Position numbers and translations under genes: made by a program. Source: Candidatus Latescibacterota bacterium (GTDB taxonomy: Bacteria > JAAXHH01). From it: DNA of 64,000 bases. The stretch spans positions 33,070 through 97,069 of the forward strand of contig JAJEHX010000050.1 of NCBI GenBank assembly GCA_022823465.1, read 5' to 3'. The notes beneath the pieces were generated by a model. It searched no databases, had not been told where the DNA came from, and was given only the letters and a program-made list of their open reading frames with translations. This document shows, in pieces, positions 1 through 10,311 of the stretch; within the stretch, counting starts at the first letter, position 1, and each line of letters starts with the position of its first letter.

Positions 1-158
1 ATCCGCCGTGACCGGAGCGCCCGCGCGGTGTCGAGCACATAATGAATCATGGGCCTGCCGTTCAGCCTGTGCAGCACCTTCGCCAGGTCGGAGTGCATCC
101 GGGTGCCTTTCCCGGCGGCCAGGATCACTGTGATCAGATCGCTGTTTGCTTCTTCCAT
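1..158 (-). CDS. GlmU-like nucleotidyltransferase, N-terminal fragment
   Basis: Only the first 52 codons lie in the window; the gene runs off the left edge. The N-terminus carries LAAGKGTRM at about residues 13-21, the nucleotide-binding signature of sugar-phosphate nucleotidyltransferases. It continues with [16 protein letters not shown], which closely resembles the start of the bifunctional GlmU that makes UDP-N-acetylglucosamine for peptidoglycan and lipopolysaccharide. The start is the ATG at 156-158, 30 nt after folK on the same strand, so it is probably the last visible gene of that operon. Without the C-terminal left-handed beta-helix I cannot tell full GlmU from a single-domain uridylyltransferase. 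Confidence 0.75.
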   Translation of the reverse strand, partial: MEEANSDLITVILAAGKGTRMHSDLAKVLHRLNGRPMIHYVLDTARALRSRR

Positions 159-188
159 CGGGTCTCCCGAAGTTTCCGCTGATCTGTC

Positions 189-683
189 TTACGGTTCCGC
201 GAGGCGGCGGACGAAATGGTCCACGGGTTTCAGGTCTTCCAGCAGATCCGATACGGTCCGCCCGCGCACCGGGTGGATCAGCTCCGGATGGATCTCCGAT
301 AGCGGAACGAGTACGAAGGCCCGCTCCGTCATGGCGGGATGGGGCAGTTCGAGGCCGGGAAGATCGAGGACCAGGTCGTCGTATAGCAACAGGTCGAGAT
401 CGATTTCACGGGGCCCGTTTCTCCACGACGTGGAGCGGCCGAGGCGCCGCTCGATTTCCTTGAACGCATCCAGCAACCGCGCGGGCGTCAGGGTGGTTTC
501 CAGCAGGGCCGCGCCGTTGACGAAGTCGGATTGGCTGGCATAGCCTACCGGCCGCGTTTCATACCATGACGAGCGCCGCAGAACCCGGATCCCGGGATGT
601 TCGCCCAACTCGTGCACCGCCCGCCGGCACCATGCGATCCGATCCCCGATATTGCTGCCCAGTCCCAGGGCGACAGATGCCAT
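189..683 (-). CDS. folK: 2-amino-4-hydroxy-6-hydroxymethyldihydropteridine diphosphokinase (HPPK)
   Basis: Transfers pyrophosphate from ATP to 6-hydroxymethyl-dihydropterin, the step before dihydropteroate synthase in folate synthesis. The 164-residue length is normal for the family. It begins with GLGSNIGDR (residues 7-15), has the ETRPVGYASQSDF pterin-side segment near 42-54, and carries the HPPK signature RNGPREIDLDLLL near 88-100, with D95 and D97 as the expected Mg-ATP ligands. It sits 8 nt downstream of folB, which makes its substrate, so the two are surely co-transcribed. Confidence 0.95.
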   Translation of the reverse strand: MASVALGLGSNIGDRIAWCRRAVHELGEHPGIRVLRRSSWYETRPVGYASQSDFVNGAALLETTLTPARLLDAFKEIERRLGRSTSWRNGPREIDLDLLLYDDLVLDLPGLELPHPAMTERAFVLVPLSEIHPELIHPVRGRTVSDLLEDLKPVDHFVRRLAEP

Positions 684-691
684 TTCGCACC

Positions 692-1078
692 TTACCGGCC
701 GGTACTTTCCGTCTCTCTGCTTCTATTCAGCTCGACCTCGACGGCCCCTGTACGCAGGACCCGGGCCACGGCGGGCTTTCGCAGTCTCACCGCGACACGG
801 CCCACCTGGGGGTAGGCGGACAGCAGTTCGTCCGCCACGCGTCCGGCGACCGCTTCCAGCAACCGGTGCGGCCTGCCGCCGAGGATCCGTTCCACGCGCA
901 GGCAGACGTCTGCGTAGTCCACGGATTCGGCCAGGCTGTCCGTGCGGGAAGCTACCGAAAGATCAAGGCGCAGTCCGACATCGGCTTCGAAGACTTGCCC
1001 TTGTGTCCGTTCCCGGGCAGTCGCGCCATGATGGCCAAAAGCGCGAATGCTCCGTACGCTGATCCAGTCTTCGGACAT
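692..1078 (-). CDS. folB: Dihydroneopterin aldolase
   Basis: Cleaves 7,8-dihydroneopterin to 6-hydroxymethyl-dihydropterin and glycolaldehyde in the cytosol. The 128 residues match the small T-fold family. Visible landmarks are FGHHGATARERTQGQ near residues 14-28 with the pterin-binding region E23, the VDYADV segment near 53-58 with the conserved tyrosine, and LRKPAVA near 99-105 with catalytic lysine K101. It lies between the aminotransferase-fold gene (13 nt upstream) and folK (8 nt downstream), a tight folate operon. Some homologues also act as epimerases, which the sequence cannot exclude. Confidence 0.93.
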   Translation of the reverse strand: MSEDWISVRSIRAFGHHGATARERTQGQVFEADVGLRLDLSVASRTDSLAESVDYADVCLRVERILGGRPHRLLEAVAGRVADELLSAYPQVGRVAVRLRKPAVARVLRTGAVEVELNRSRETESTGR

Positions 1079-1091
1079 GAGGTCGATTCGT

Positions 1092-2339
1092 TCAGGCCAG
1101 GCTGACCGCCGGGAAGGCCCGCTTGCGCAACCGGAAACGGGACATCAGCCGGTCCATGCGTTCCAGTACGGTCTGTATCTGGGATTCGTTGACGTTGAAG
1201 GCCATTCGGACGTATCCCTCGCCGAATTCGCCCAGGTACACACCGGGCACGACGAACACGCCCGCCTTGCGCAGCAGGATGCTGAACCGAACGGAAGAAT
1301 AGCGGGGCGGTACAGGAAGCCACAGGTAGGGACCGCCTCTGGGTGCACGCAGGTTCCAGCCGAGGTCCCGCAGTCCCGATACCATCAGGTCCCGCCTTAA
1401 CTGGTATTTCGAAGCCGCCTCTTCGACGTGCCTGTTCAATTCCGGAAACTCCGCGGCCGCGGCCGCCTGCAGGCCGGGAAGCAGCGGGGCGTGCAAATGG
1501 GCGGTCAACTGGGACATGGCGGCCAGGGCGGAGGGATTGCCGACCGCCACGCTCAGGTCGCGGAACACACCGCCGGGCAGCGTGGAAAGGGAGAACAGCT
1601 CGATACCGACGTTCATCGCGCCGGGCGTCTGTAGCAGGCTGGGCGCTTCGATCCCGTCGTAAGTCAGAAAGTGCTGGGTGGCGTCGTGACAGACGATGAT
1701 GTTGTGACGTCGTGCGAAATCGACCAGTTCCCGGAAGAACGAATGGTCCGCCACGGCCCCCGTGGGATCGTTCGGATACCCGATATACATCAGCTTCGCC
1801 TGGCTGGCGACGCGGGGCTCGATCTGCTTCAGGTTGGGCAGGAAATCGTTCCGTCCGTGCAGGGGATAGGATTGGATCTGTCCGTTCGCCAGTACGGCGC
1901 TGGTTCTGTAAGCCGGATGGGCCGGGTCGGGGACCAGCACGGTTTCACCGGGGTTTACCAGCGCCATGGCCACGCTGGCCGGTCCCGCGGCGGCGCCCGC
2001 GAAGGGCAGGACGTGGACGTCCGGATCGATCTCCACGTCGAACCGGTACGCGAACCAGTTGCTGAACATCCTTCGGAACTCCGCGCCGGCGAGCCAGCCC
2101 GCCTGGGTCGGATCCTCTGGTCCGCCTGGCCCGCCTGTTCCGTCAGCGACCGTCATGGCGTTGAATGTCCGCTCTATCGCTTCGCGTCGGATGGGGGTAT
2201 CGGTGGAGCCCGTGGTCAGATCTATGGGCTCGATCCCCCTGGCGGCCAGTCTTATGAGATATCGGGAATGTTCCAGGGGACGGTTCAGCGGGACCTGGTG
2301 AAGCCGTTCCGCGCGTTCTATAACCACAGGGTTTCTCAT
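1092..2339 (-). CDS. Aminotransferase class I/II-fold protein lacking the PLP lysine
   Basis: A 415-residue fold-type I aminotransferase relative, closest in feel to LL-diaminopimelate/aspartate aminotransferase-like proteins. It keeps YPNDPTGA near residues 188-195 (usually YPNNPTGA), CHDATQHFLTYDG near 217-229 where the PLP-pyridine aspartate sits, and a normal C-terminal domain. The internal aldimine motif, normally SLSKTYNMTGWR, reads SLSTLPGGVFRD at 250-261, so T253 occupies the lysine position. This predicts a protein unable to form the usual Schiff base, perhaps a non-catalytic or binding role. It is first in the operon with folB and folK and has its own promoter at 2393-2421. Confidence 0.8.
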   Translation of the reverse strand: MRNPVVIERAERLHQVPLNRPLEHSRYLIRLAARGIEPIDLTTGSTDTPIRREAIERTFNAMTVADGTGGPGGPEDPTQAGWLAGAEFRRMFSNWFAYRFDVEIDPDVHVLPFAGAAAGPASVAMALVNPGETVLVPDPAHPAYRTSAVLANGQIQSYPLHGRNDFLPNLKQIEPRVASQAKLMYIGYPNDPTGAVADHSFFRELVDFARRHNIIVCHDATQHFLTYDGIEAPSLLQTPGAMNVGIELFSLSTLPGGVFRDLSVAVGNPSALAAMSQLTAHLHAPLLPGLQAAAAAEFPELNRHVEEAASKYQLRRDLMVSGLRDLGWNLRAPRGGPYLWLPVPPRYSSVRFSILLRKAGVFVVPGVYLGEFGEGYVRMAFNVNESQIQTVLERMDRLMSRFRLRKRAFPAVSLA

Positions 2340-2392
2340 GGTCTCTCCGTCGCCCAGGACATGTCTCGGAAGTTCGTTGCCGGTCTTCGTGG

Positions 2393-2421
2393 AATATAGA
2401 AGCGGGGCAGGTCCGCAGCAA
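2393..2421 (-). promoter_or_regulatory. Sigma70-type promoter of the aminotransferase-folB-folK operon
   Basis: On the minus strand the sequence reads TTGCTG, a 17-bp spacer, then TATATT. It lies 54 nt upstream of the aminotransferase start and directly after the groEL terminator, which is where a new transcription unit would be expected to begin. Confidence 0.6.
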
Positions 2422-2422
2422 G

Positions 2423-2453
2423 AAAAAACCCCGGTGTCGCCACCGGGGTTTTT
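2423..2453 (-). terminator. Rho-independent terminator of groEL
   Basis: A perfect 8-bp stem CCCCGGTG/CACCGGGG (2429-2436 and 2441-2448) with a TCGC loop is flanked by A6 on one side and T5 on the other. It therefore works as a terminator on either strand. It lies 43 nt after the groEL stop and separates groEL from the downstream folate operon. Confidence 0.92.
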
Positions 2454-2495
2454 CTGGAACCGGCAGTCGACCGGTTCTTTATCGTTTCATCCCGC

Positions 2496-4456
<1,961 letters not shown>

Positions 4457-5308
4457 TCAGGCGCTCCGCCGCAGCACGCCGATATAGATCAGCGCGGTGG
4501 CGAACATGATCAGGCTGTAGGTCGCCGCAGGCATGGTCGCGAGCCCGCCGCCGAACAGCATGACCGCGACCGCAATCGCGAGCGTCCCGTTCTGGATGCC
4601 GCATTCGATCGCAATGGCAGTCCGCTGGGTCGGCCCGGAGGCGAACATCCGGGCGAGAAACCAGGCGACTGTCATCATCAGCAAGTTGAGCACGAGCGTG
4701 ACCGGTCCGGCCTGCGCGAAATAGGAGACGATGTTGGCGCGTTGATCGAAGATCGCGCCGGCGAGAACGAGCACCAGCAGCACCGCGGAGACCTTGCGCG
4801 CCGCCGGTTGGAACCTGATTGCGAAGCCTTCCGCGAAGCGGCGGATGGCAAGACCGATCAGCACCGGAACGGCGACAATCAGGAAAACGCCGAGTGCGGC
4901 GCCGGCGACCGATATGTCCTTCTCCGCCGAATCGCCGATGAACTGCCCGTAGGCGAAGACCACGATGACCGGAATAGTAATTACGCTTGCCAGACTGATC
5001 ACCGCGGTCAGCGAGATCGACAGCGCGACATCGCCGCGCGCAAACGCGGTAAGGATATTGGAGGTCGGGCCGCCCGGCGCGGCGGCGATGATCATCAGGC
5101 CCAATGCGAGTTCCGGCGCCATAGGCCAGACGCTGGCGAGGACGAAGGCAACCGCCGGCAGCAGGACGATCTGGGAGAGGGCACCCACCGCGAAGTCGCG
5201 CGGCCGGCGCACCACCCGGACGAAATCGTCGAAGGTGAGCCCGAGCCCAAGCCCAAACATGATGAAGGCGAGCGCCAGTGGCAGCGCGACGTCGACAAGT
5301 AATCCCAT
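4457..5308 (-). CDS. Bile acid:sodium symporter (BASS) family transporter
   Basis: A 283-residue integral membrane protein made almost entirely of hydrophobic helices (about nine to ten). It has the SBF-family pattern: FGLGLGLTFDDF near 18-29, the APGGPTSNILT crossover region near 76-86 and ECGIQNGTLA near 236-245, the two unwound helices that bind sodium and substrate in this family. Substrates of relatives range from bile acids to pantoate and other organic anions; none can be assigned here. It follows birA by 20 nt, so it may be the last gene of the cca-nnr-nadC-birA run. Its codon choice (many GCG, CTC, ATC) looks slightly different from neighbours, hinting at acquisition. Confidence 0.88.
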   Translation of the reverse strand: MGLLVDVALPLALAFIMFGLGLGLTFDDFVRVVRRPRDFAVGALSQIVLLPAVAFVLASVWPMAPELALGLMIIAAAPGGPTSNILTAFARGDVALSISLTAVISLASVITIPVIVVFAYGQFIGDSAEKDISVAGAALGVFLIVAVPVLIGLAIRRFAEGFAIRFQPAARKVSAVLLVLVLAGAIFDQRANIVSYFAQAGPVTLVLNLLMMTVAWFLARMFASGPTQRTAIAIECGIQNGTLAIAVAVMLFGGGLATMPAATYSLIMFATALIYIGVLRRSA

Positions 5309-5328
5309 GAGACTTGGCCACTCCTTTT

Positions 5329-6168
5329 CTAATTCAGGTTATCCGTGCGGAGTTTGATGGATCCGGAACGGATGGCAAGAGGGCCACCGTCCCGCCGGTC
5401 GAGCACCAGGCCGCCCTCTTCGTCGACGCGGGACACGCGGCCGGCGGCTCCGGCGGGACTGTCGGCCTCGACCGTCCGTCCGCGCCAGGCGAGCCGGGCG
5501 TCGACCTCGGCCAGCATGGACGCGGGCCCGGAGGCCAGGTAGTCCCCGTAGGCGGTTTCGAAGGAGGACATGATTGCCAGGAACAGGTCCTCGCGCGCCA
5601 CGGGGCCGCCCGATTCGATGCGGAGCGACGTGGCGGAATCGGAGATCTCGTCCGGAAACAGATCGCGAGGATGATTTACGTTGATTCCCATGCCGACCAC
5701 GATGACTGGTTCGTCACCGGCTACGACGCGGGTCTCCGCCAGGATGCCCGCGACCTTGCGGTCCCCCATGAGCAGGTCGTTCGGCCACTTGATCTGCACG
5801 GCCACGCCGGTGGCCGCTTCCAGGACGCGGGCGACCGCGGCGGCCGTGCACAGCGTAAGCGGCGGGGCCAGGGCCGCGGACAGCCGGGGCCGCAGCAGGA
5901 CGGAAGCCCAGATACCGCATCCGGGGGGCGAGAACCATCCGTAACCGCGCCGGCCCCGGCCGGCCGACTGCTCATCGGCCAGGCAGACCGTCCCGTGCGG
6001 CGCGCCGCGCCCGGCCAGGTCCAGGATCACGTCGTTGGTGGAACCCACCCGATCGCTGTATTCCAGTATGCGGCCGAAGACCCGCGATGACAGCTTTGCG
6101 CGCATGCGGACCGCATCGTATCGGTCCTGGGGTCCTGCCGACTCATCGCTCGGGGGAGGGAGTTTCAT
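5329..6168 (-). CDS. birA: Biotin--[acetyl-CoA-carboxylase] ligase, group I
   Basis: Activates biotin with ATP and attaches it to the lysine of biotin carboxyl carrier proteins. The 279-residue protein has the SAGRGRRGYGWFSPPG biotinyl-AMP-binding loop near residues 88-103 and IKWPNDLL near 147-154, both hallmarks of the ligase core. A small C-terminal SH3-like domain follows. The N-terminus is too short for the helix-turn-helix of E. coli BirA, so it should be a pure enzyme without repressor function. It lies 12 nt after nadC in a cofactor-metabolism run. Confidence 0.94.
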   Translation of the reverse strand: MKLPPPSDESAGPQDRYDAVRMRAKLSSRVFGRILEYSDRVGSTNDVILDLAGRGAPHGTVCLADEQSAGRGRRGYGWFSPPGCGIWASVLLRPRLSAALAPPLTLCTAAAVARVLEAATGVAVQIKWPNDLLMGDRKVAGILAETRVVAGDEPVIVVGMGINVNHPRDLFPDEISDSATSLRIESGGPVAREDLFLAIMSSFETAYGDYLASGPASMLAEVDARLAWRGRTVEADSPAGAAGRVSRVDEEGGLVLDRRDGGPLAIRSGSIKLRTDNLN

Positions 6169-6180
6169 GGTCGTTCCGTT

Positions 6181-7059
6181 TCAGGTGGAAGCAACCACGT
6201 TCAGGCTGATGTCGAGCGCCGGCGCGGAGTGGGTCAGGGCGCCGACGGATATCATGTCGACGCCCGTATTCGCGATCGCCCCGATCCGTTCCATCGTGAT
6301 CGCGCCCGATGCTTCGATCACGATGGGCTGGTCCGGCCTACTGGCGGCCCGGATTCGCGCGACCGCCTTCCTCATTTCCTCATCGTTCATGTTGTCCAGC
6401 ATGATCCAGTCCGCCCCGCTTCGCACGGCCTCGTCGACCTGGTCCAGGCTGCCCGTTTCCACCTCGATTTCATACCGCGCGTCCGCTCGCTTCATGTTCG
6501 TTCTGCACGAGCGAACCGCGGCGGCGATGCTACCCGCGGCGGCGATGTGGTTGTCCTTGATCAGCACCATGTCGAAGAGGCCGTGGCGGTGATTGGCGCC
6601 GCCGCCGTGCAGTACGGCCCTTTTCTCCAGTTCGCGCAGGCCGGGCGTGGTTTTGCGGGTGTCCACGATACGCGCGCCGGTATTGCGCACGGCATCGACG
6701 TATTGCCGGGTCGTCGACGCGATGCCGGATAGATGGCGCATGAAGTTCAGCGCCGTGCGTTCACCGGTGAGCAACGATCCCGCGGCGCCCCTCACCTCGG
6801 CGATGGGCCGTCCGGGTTCCACCCGGTCGCCGTCGGACAGCAAGGCCTGGAACTCCAGGCTGGCGTCCACCTCCCGGAACGCCAGACTCGCGGGGAACAG
6901 TCCGGACAGGATGCCGGTCTGTCTGGCCTCGAACCGGGCGCTGGCTACAGTACCGGGCGCCAGCGTCCACTCGGTCGTGACGTCGCCGTCTCCCACGTCC
7001 TCCCGCAGGGCGCGGGCCACGATCTCCTTGAGCGAATCCAGGTCGAACTTCGTGTCCAC
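6181..7059 (-). CDS. nadC: Nicotinate-nucleotide diphosphorylase (carboxylating), quinolinate PRTase
   Basis: Converts quinolinate and PRPP to nicotinate mononucleotide in de novo NAD synthesis. The 292-residue length is typical. Recognisable segments are SGIAS following the conserved ALNFMRHL near 100-111, the TRKTTPGLRELEK loop near 134-146 that binds quinolinate, the HGGGANHRHGL segment, the IEASGAI strand, and the VDMISVGALTHSAPALD motif close to the C-terminus that closes the barrel. The start is GTG at 7059, preceded by an AAGGGG-type ribosome-binding site. It sits 17 nt after nnr, another NAD-related gene, and 12 nt before birA. Confidence 0.96.
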   Translation of the reverse strand: MDTKFDLDSLKEIVARALREDVGDGDVTTEWTLAPGTVASARFEARQTGILSGLFPASLAFREVDASLEFQALLSDGDRVEPGRPIAEVRGAAGSLLTGERTALNFMRHLSGIASTTRQYVDAVRNTGARIVDTRKTTPGLRELEKRAVLHGGGANHRHGLFDMVLIKDNHIAAAGSIAAAVRSCRTNMKRADARYEIEVETGSLDQVDEAVRSGADWIMLDNMNDEEMRKAVARIRAASRPDQPIVIEASGAITMERIGAIANTGVDMISVGALTHSAPALDISLNVVAST

Positions 7060-7076
7060 TTCGGACCGCCCCTTCG

Positions 7077-8648
7077 TTACGGTGAACCCCGCCCTTCGCC
7101 CGCATTCAGGAACGCGCCGGGCAGATGGTCTATGAGATCGCCGGCCACAAGGCTGTGCGTACCTACGGCCTCCGCGCCGAGATCTCCGGCCAGGCCGTGG
7201 AGGTAGACGCCCAGGCGGGCCGCGTCCCAGGCGCAGAGTCCCTGTCCGAGCAGGGCGGCGATGACCCCCGTGAGCACGTCGCCCGATCCCGCGGTGGCCA
7301 TGCCCGGGTTCCCCGTGGGATTCACGGAGACCTTTCCGCAGGGCGAGGCCACCAGCGAGGCGGCGCCCTTGAGCACGAGGGTAAACCGCAGGGATCCCGC
7401 CGCCTGCCTCGCGGCGGCAACGCGGTCCGCCTCGATTTCTTCGACGGCCATGCCCGTCAGCCTGGACAGTTCGAACGCATGGGGCGTCATGACGACTTCC
7501 GGCCCAAGGCCGGACAGGTCGCCCGCGTGGCCGGAGAAGGCATTCACGCCGTCGGCGTCGATGACGACCGGCCGCTCGCTGTTCGCGATGACGCGGCGGA
7601 CCAGGGAAGTCGTTTCATCGTGACGCGTGAGACCCGGACCAATGGCCAGCACGTCAGACCAGGAGAGCAGCGATTCGATATCCGGTTCGGCCTCGAGAGA
7701 GAGCGATCCCCCGGCGGTTTCAGGCAGGCCGCGCAGCATCACTTCGGTGTGCCTGGCCGTCAGGGCGCCCACGAGGCTTTCGGGCGTTCCAAGCATGACC
7801 ATGCCCGCACCGCTACGCAGGGCCGCCCGGGAAGCCAGCGTAGCCGCTCCCGCCATGCCGGCCGATCCGGCGACGATGGCCACCCTTCCGCGGCTTCCCT
7901 TGTGGTCGTCCGGCAGGTGAACCGGGATCAGGCCGGCCATTTCGTCGCGTTCCGGCATGGCGAGGTACAACCCTTCCGCTTCTACGGCCCGGTCGGGAAA
8001 ACCAATGTCCGCGACCTCCACGCCGCCGCACCAGGAACGGCCGGGAAAGGTGGCCAGGTCGACCTTCATGAGACCGATCGCGAGGGTGTGGTCGGCGCGG
8101 ACGCAGGTCCATTCACTGCTGGGGCGGGACTGCGGATATCCACATCCGGGCGCCAGGCCCGAAGGGGTGTCCACGGAAAGCACAGGAGAGGAACTGAGGT
8201 TGATTTCGGAGATGGCGGCGCCGTAGGGGTCCCGGGGCGGCCCCTGCGTTCCGGTACCCAGCAGCGCGTCGATGATCATCGACGGCGGCCGGTCGGGCAG
8301 GCCGAGCGGACCGTCGGGCAGGAAGTCCGGGGACAGGCCGGCTTCCTCGAGCCGCACCAGGTGCCTCGCGGCGTCTCCCGAAACTTCCATCCTGCCGGCC
8401 AGCACGTGACAGGTAACCGAAGCGTCCCAGAGATGGAGATACCGGGCGGCCACGAACCCGTCGCCCCCGTTGTTCCCCTTTCCGCACGCCACGGCAATCG
8501 ACTTGCCGGCTACGCCGCCCAGCAGCTGTTTCGCGGTTTCGGCTACCCGGCAGCCCGCTCTTTCCATGAGTTCAAAGCCGGACACGCCGCAGTCTTCGAT
8601 GGTCCGGCGATCAATCGACCGCATCTGCGTGGTGGTACAAAGCATCAT
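7077..8648 (-). CDS. nnr: Bifunctional NAD(P)H-hydrate epimerase / ADP-dependent dehydratase
   Basis: Repairs hydrated NADH and NADPH. The 523-residue protein fuses the YjeF_N epimerase domain (about residues 1-215), with the GKGNNGGDGFVAARYL motif near 55-70, to the ribokinase-like dehydratase domain. The latter shows GSAGMAGAATLA near 254-265 and AGSGDVLTG near 457-465, with the catalytic aspartate. This is the same order as E. coli YjeF. It precedes nadC by 17 nt, consistent with NAD metabolism, and follows the CCA-adding enzyme gene by 26 nt, so it is probably transcribed from the promoter at 10177-10205. Confidence 0.95.
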   Translation of the reverse strand: MMLCTTTQMRSIDRRTIEDCGVSGFELMERAGCRVAETAKQLLGGVAGKSIAVACGKGNNGGDGFVAARYLHLWDASVTCHVLAGRMEVSGDAARHLVRLEEAGLSPDFLPDGPLGLPDRPPSMIIDALLGTGTQGPPRDPYGAAISEINLSSSPVLSVDTPSGLAPGCGYPQSRPSSEWTCVRADHTLAIGLMKVDLATFPGRSWCGGVEVADIGFPDRAVEAEGLYLAMPERDEMAGLIPVHLPDDHKGSRGRVAIVAGSAGMAGAATLASRAALRSGAGMVMLGTPESLVGALTARHTEVMLRGLPETAGGSLSLEAEPDIESLLSWSDVLAIGPGLTRHDETTSLVRRVIANSERPVVIDADGVNAFSGHAGDLSGLGPEVVMTPHAFELSRLTGMAVEEIEADRVAAARQAAGSLRFTLVLKGAASLVASPCGKVSVNPTGNPGMATAGSGDVLTGVIAALLGQGLCAWDAARLGVYLHGLAGDLGAEAVGTHSLVAGDLIDHLPGAFLNAGEGRGSP

Positions 8649-8674
8649 GATTAAAACTCGCAGTCCGGACCGCG

Positions 8675-10060
8675 TTACGCGCCGTCCACTCCGGTCAGGT
8701 CGTCCGCGGTATCGTCGTAGAGTAGTTTCCGGGCCTGGTCCCTGTTCCGAATATCATGCATCACCTGAATCGTTTCAAGCTTATCCAGCATGCGGCCGAT
8801 TTCCGGTCCCGCCGGGATATCCAGATCGTCCATGATGTCGGCGCCGTCCAACAGCAGGCCCCTCGACCGCACCGTTCTGTGCCGGCCGTACAGCCGGATC
8901 AGCCGATCCACGACTTCACCGAGGCTTCCCGCCTCCGCTTTATCCGCGTCCGTTCCATGGGCCAGTGCCAGCAAGGCGGCGCCGGGCGTTTCGTCCTTCG
9001 TCCCGCGGATAATCCGGCACAGCGCTTCGTCGTCCGTCTGCCGGGACGCGGCCCCTTCGAGCAGCCTCTTCGCTCCGAAGACCAGCTGGTGCAGCGCCCG
9101 TCTTTCCCGGTTGCTGAGCTTCAGCCGGTCGGCTGTCCTTTCGACGGTATCAAGCGCCGGGTCTACGCCGTTTTCCGGGATGAAAAACAGCACGAGGGAA
9201 GCGAATCGAAGGATCCAGTTGGAGGACCGGTCTCCGGGTAGCCTGGTGTCGTGACCGGAAAGCAGGGCGTAGAGACCGTGATCCTCCAGGAAGACGTCCC
9301 TGGCCAGAAACCGGTCCATCCGTTCAAGACGCCGGTTCAGCACCGCTTTCGCCGGTCCCGTCCAGCCGGGGAAGAGGGCTCCGAACACTCCTGCGTCCGT
9401 CATGGCGGATACCCGGCCCGCCGTGCTGCGCGCGCCCAGGATCAGGGCCAGTTCATACAGAAGGCGTTCGCCTGAGACCTCACGCAGGCCGTCGGGGCAT
9501 GTCGCGATCCAGGAGGCCGTCTCCGGGGTAATGTCCAGATCGAACTGGCCGGCAATCCGGTACGCCCTCAAAATACGGAGCGGGTCGTCGCGGAAGGACT
9601 GCCTGGAGAGGGCTTTCAGCTTTCGCGAGTCGAGGTCTTTCTGGCCGTACAGCGGATCGATGACCGACGGCCTGCCATCCAGGACGCCCGCCACGGGGAC
9701 GGCCATGGCATTGACGGTAAAATCACGTTTGTTCAGGTCTTCCACGAGCGTATCGCCCTTGAAAGACGAGATATCGATCGTATATCCGGATCGCAGCACG
9801 ATACGCCCGGTCCTGTCCGTGTCGTCCAGCGGTACGAAGGGGCGCCGCAGCCGGTCCGCCAGCATCCGCCCCAGCCTCAGTCCGTCTTCGGCGAGCGTCA
9901 GATCCATGTCACGGACCCTGCGGCCCAGGATGGCGTCCCGCACCGAACCCCCCACGACATAGATTTCCTGATCCACCTCTGCGCACAGATTGCTCAATTC
10001 GGCGGACAGTCGCGAATGGACCTTGAACAGGGACTGGATATGATCGGCAAGGGCAGGCAT
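8675..10060 (-). CDS. cca: tRNA CCA nucleotidyltransferase / poly(A) polymerase family protein
   Basis: Class II nucleotidyltransferase-fold enzyme that would add or repair the 3' CCA of tRNAs. The 461-residue protein starts with a polymerase domain showing YVVGGSVRDAILG near 34-46 and RDMDLTL near 50-56, the GG...D-x-D metal site. RRPFVPLD and KRDFTVNAMA near 110-119 and the DPLRILRAYR segment follow, as in the neck and body domains. The tRNA-Gln gene in this window lacks an encoded CCA, so such an enzyme is required. Assignment to CCA-adding rather than poly(A)- or A-adding subtype cannot be fixed by eye. Confidence 0.85.
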   Translation of the reverse strand: MPALADHIQSLFKVHSRLSAELSNLCAEVDQEIYVVGGSVRDAILGRRVRDMDLTLAEDGLRLGRMLADRLRRPFVPLDDTDRTGRIVLRSGYTIDISSFKGDTLVEDLNKRDFTVNAMAVPVAGVLDGRPSVIDPLYGQKDLDSRKLKALSRQSFRDDPLRILRAYRIAGQFDLDITPETASWIATCPDGLREVSGERLLYELALILGARSTAGRVSAMTDAGVFGALFPGWTGPAKAVLNRRLERMDRFLARDVFLEDHGLYALLSGHDTRLPGDRSSNWILRFASLVLFFIPENGVDPALDTVERTADRLKLSNRERRALHQLVFGAKRLLEGAASRQTDDEALCRIIRGTKDETPGAALLALAHGTDADKAEAGSLGEVVDRLIRLYGRHRTVRSRGLLLDGADIMDDLDIPAGPEIGRMLDKLETIQVMHDIRNRDQARKLLYDDTADDLTGVDGA

Positions 10061-10176
10061 CGAAATTCGAAGGGTGTGCGGCCGCGTTTTTGGAGAGGAG
10101 GACGACAGAAGGTCGAGGATGACCGGCGAAGACTCGGCCGGGTAACCATGTGGCCGGTCGGGCCGGATACCACGGA

Positions 10177-10205
10177 ATACTAGGCCGCTGTTCCCTCTGT
10201 GTCAA
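10177..10205 (-). promoter_or_regulatory. Sigma70-type promoter for the cca-nnr-nadC-birA run
   Basis: The minus strand reads TTGACA, a 17-bp spacer, then TAGTAT, about 117 nt before the cca start codon. It is the only strong promoter found ahead of these closely spaced genes. Its -35 box faces a plus-strand TTGACA 13 bp away, giving back-to-back divergent promoters with hisA. Confidence 0.7.
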
Positions 10206-10218
10206 GGGGATTTGTGGG

Positions 10219-10248
10219 TTGACAGGCTGGAGCGTTTCGGCCCATCTT
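10219..10248 (+). promoter_or_regulatory. Possible hisA promoter
   Basis: A perfect TTGACA at 10219-10224 is followed after 18 bp by CATCTT, which matches only three of six positions of TATAAT. The placement, 64 nt before hisA and divergent from the cca promoter, supports the call, but the -10 box is weak. Confidence 0.4.
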
Positions 10249-10311
10249 TAACGCAGGTTCCGTGGTTTGAAAGCGCATGGACCGACAAGGTTCAGGAGGG
10301 TGGTACACCAG

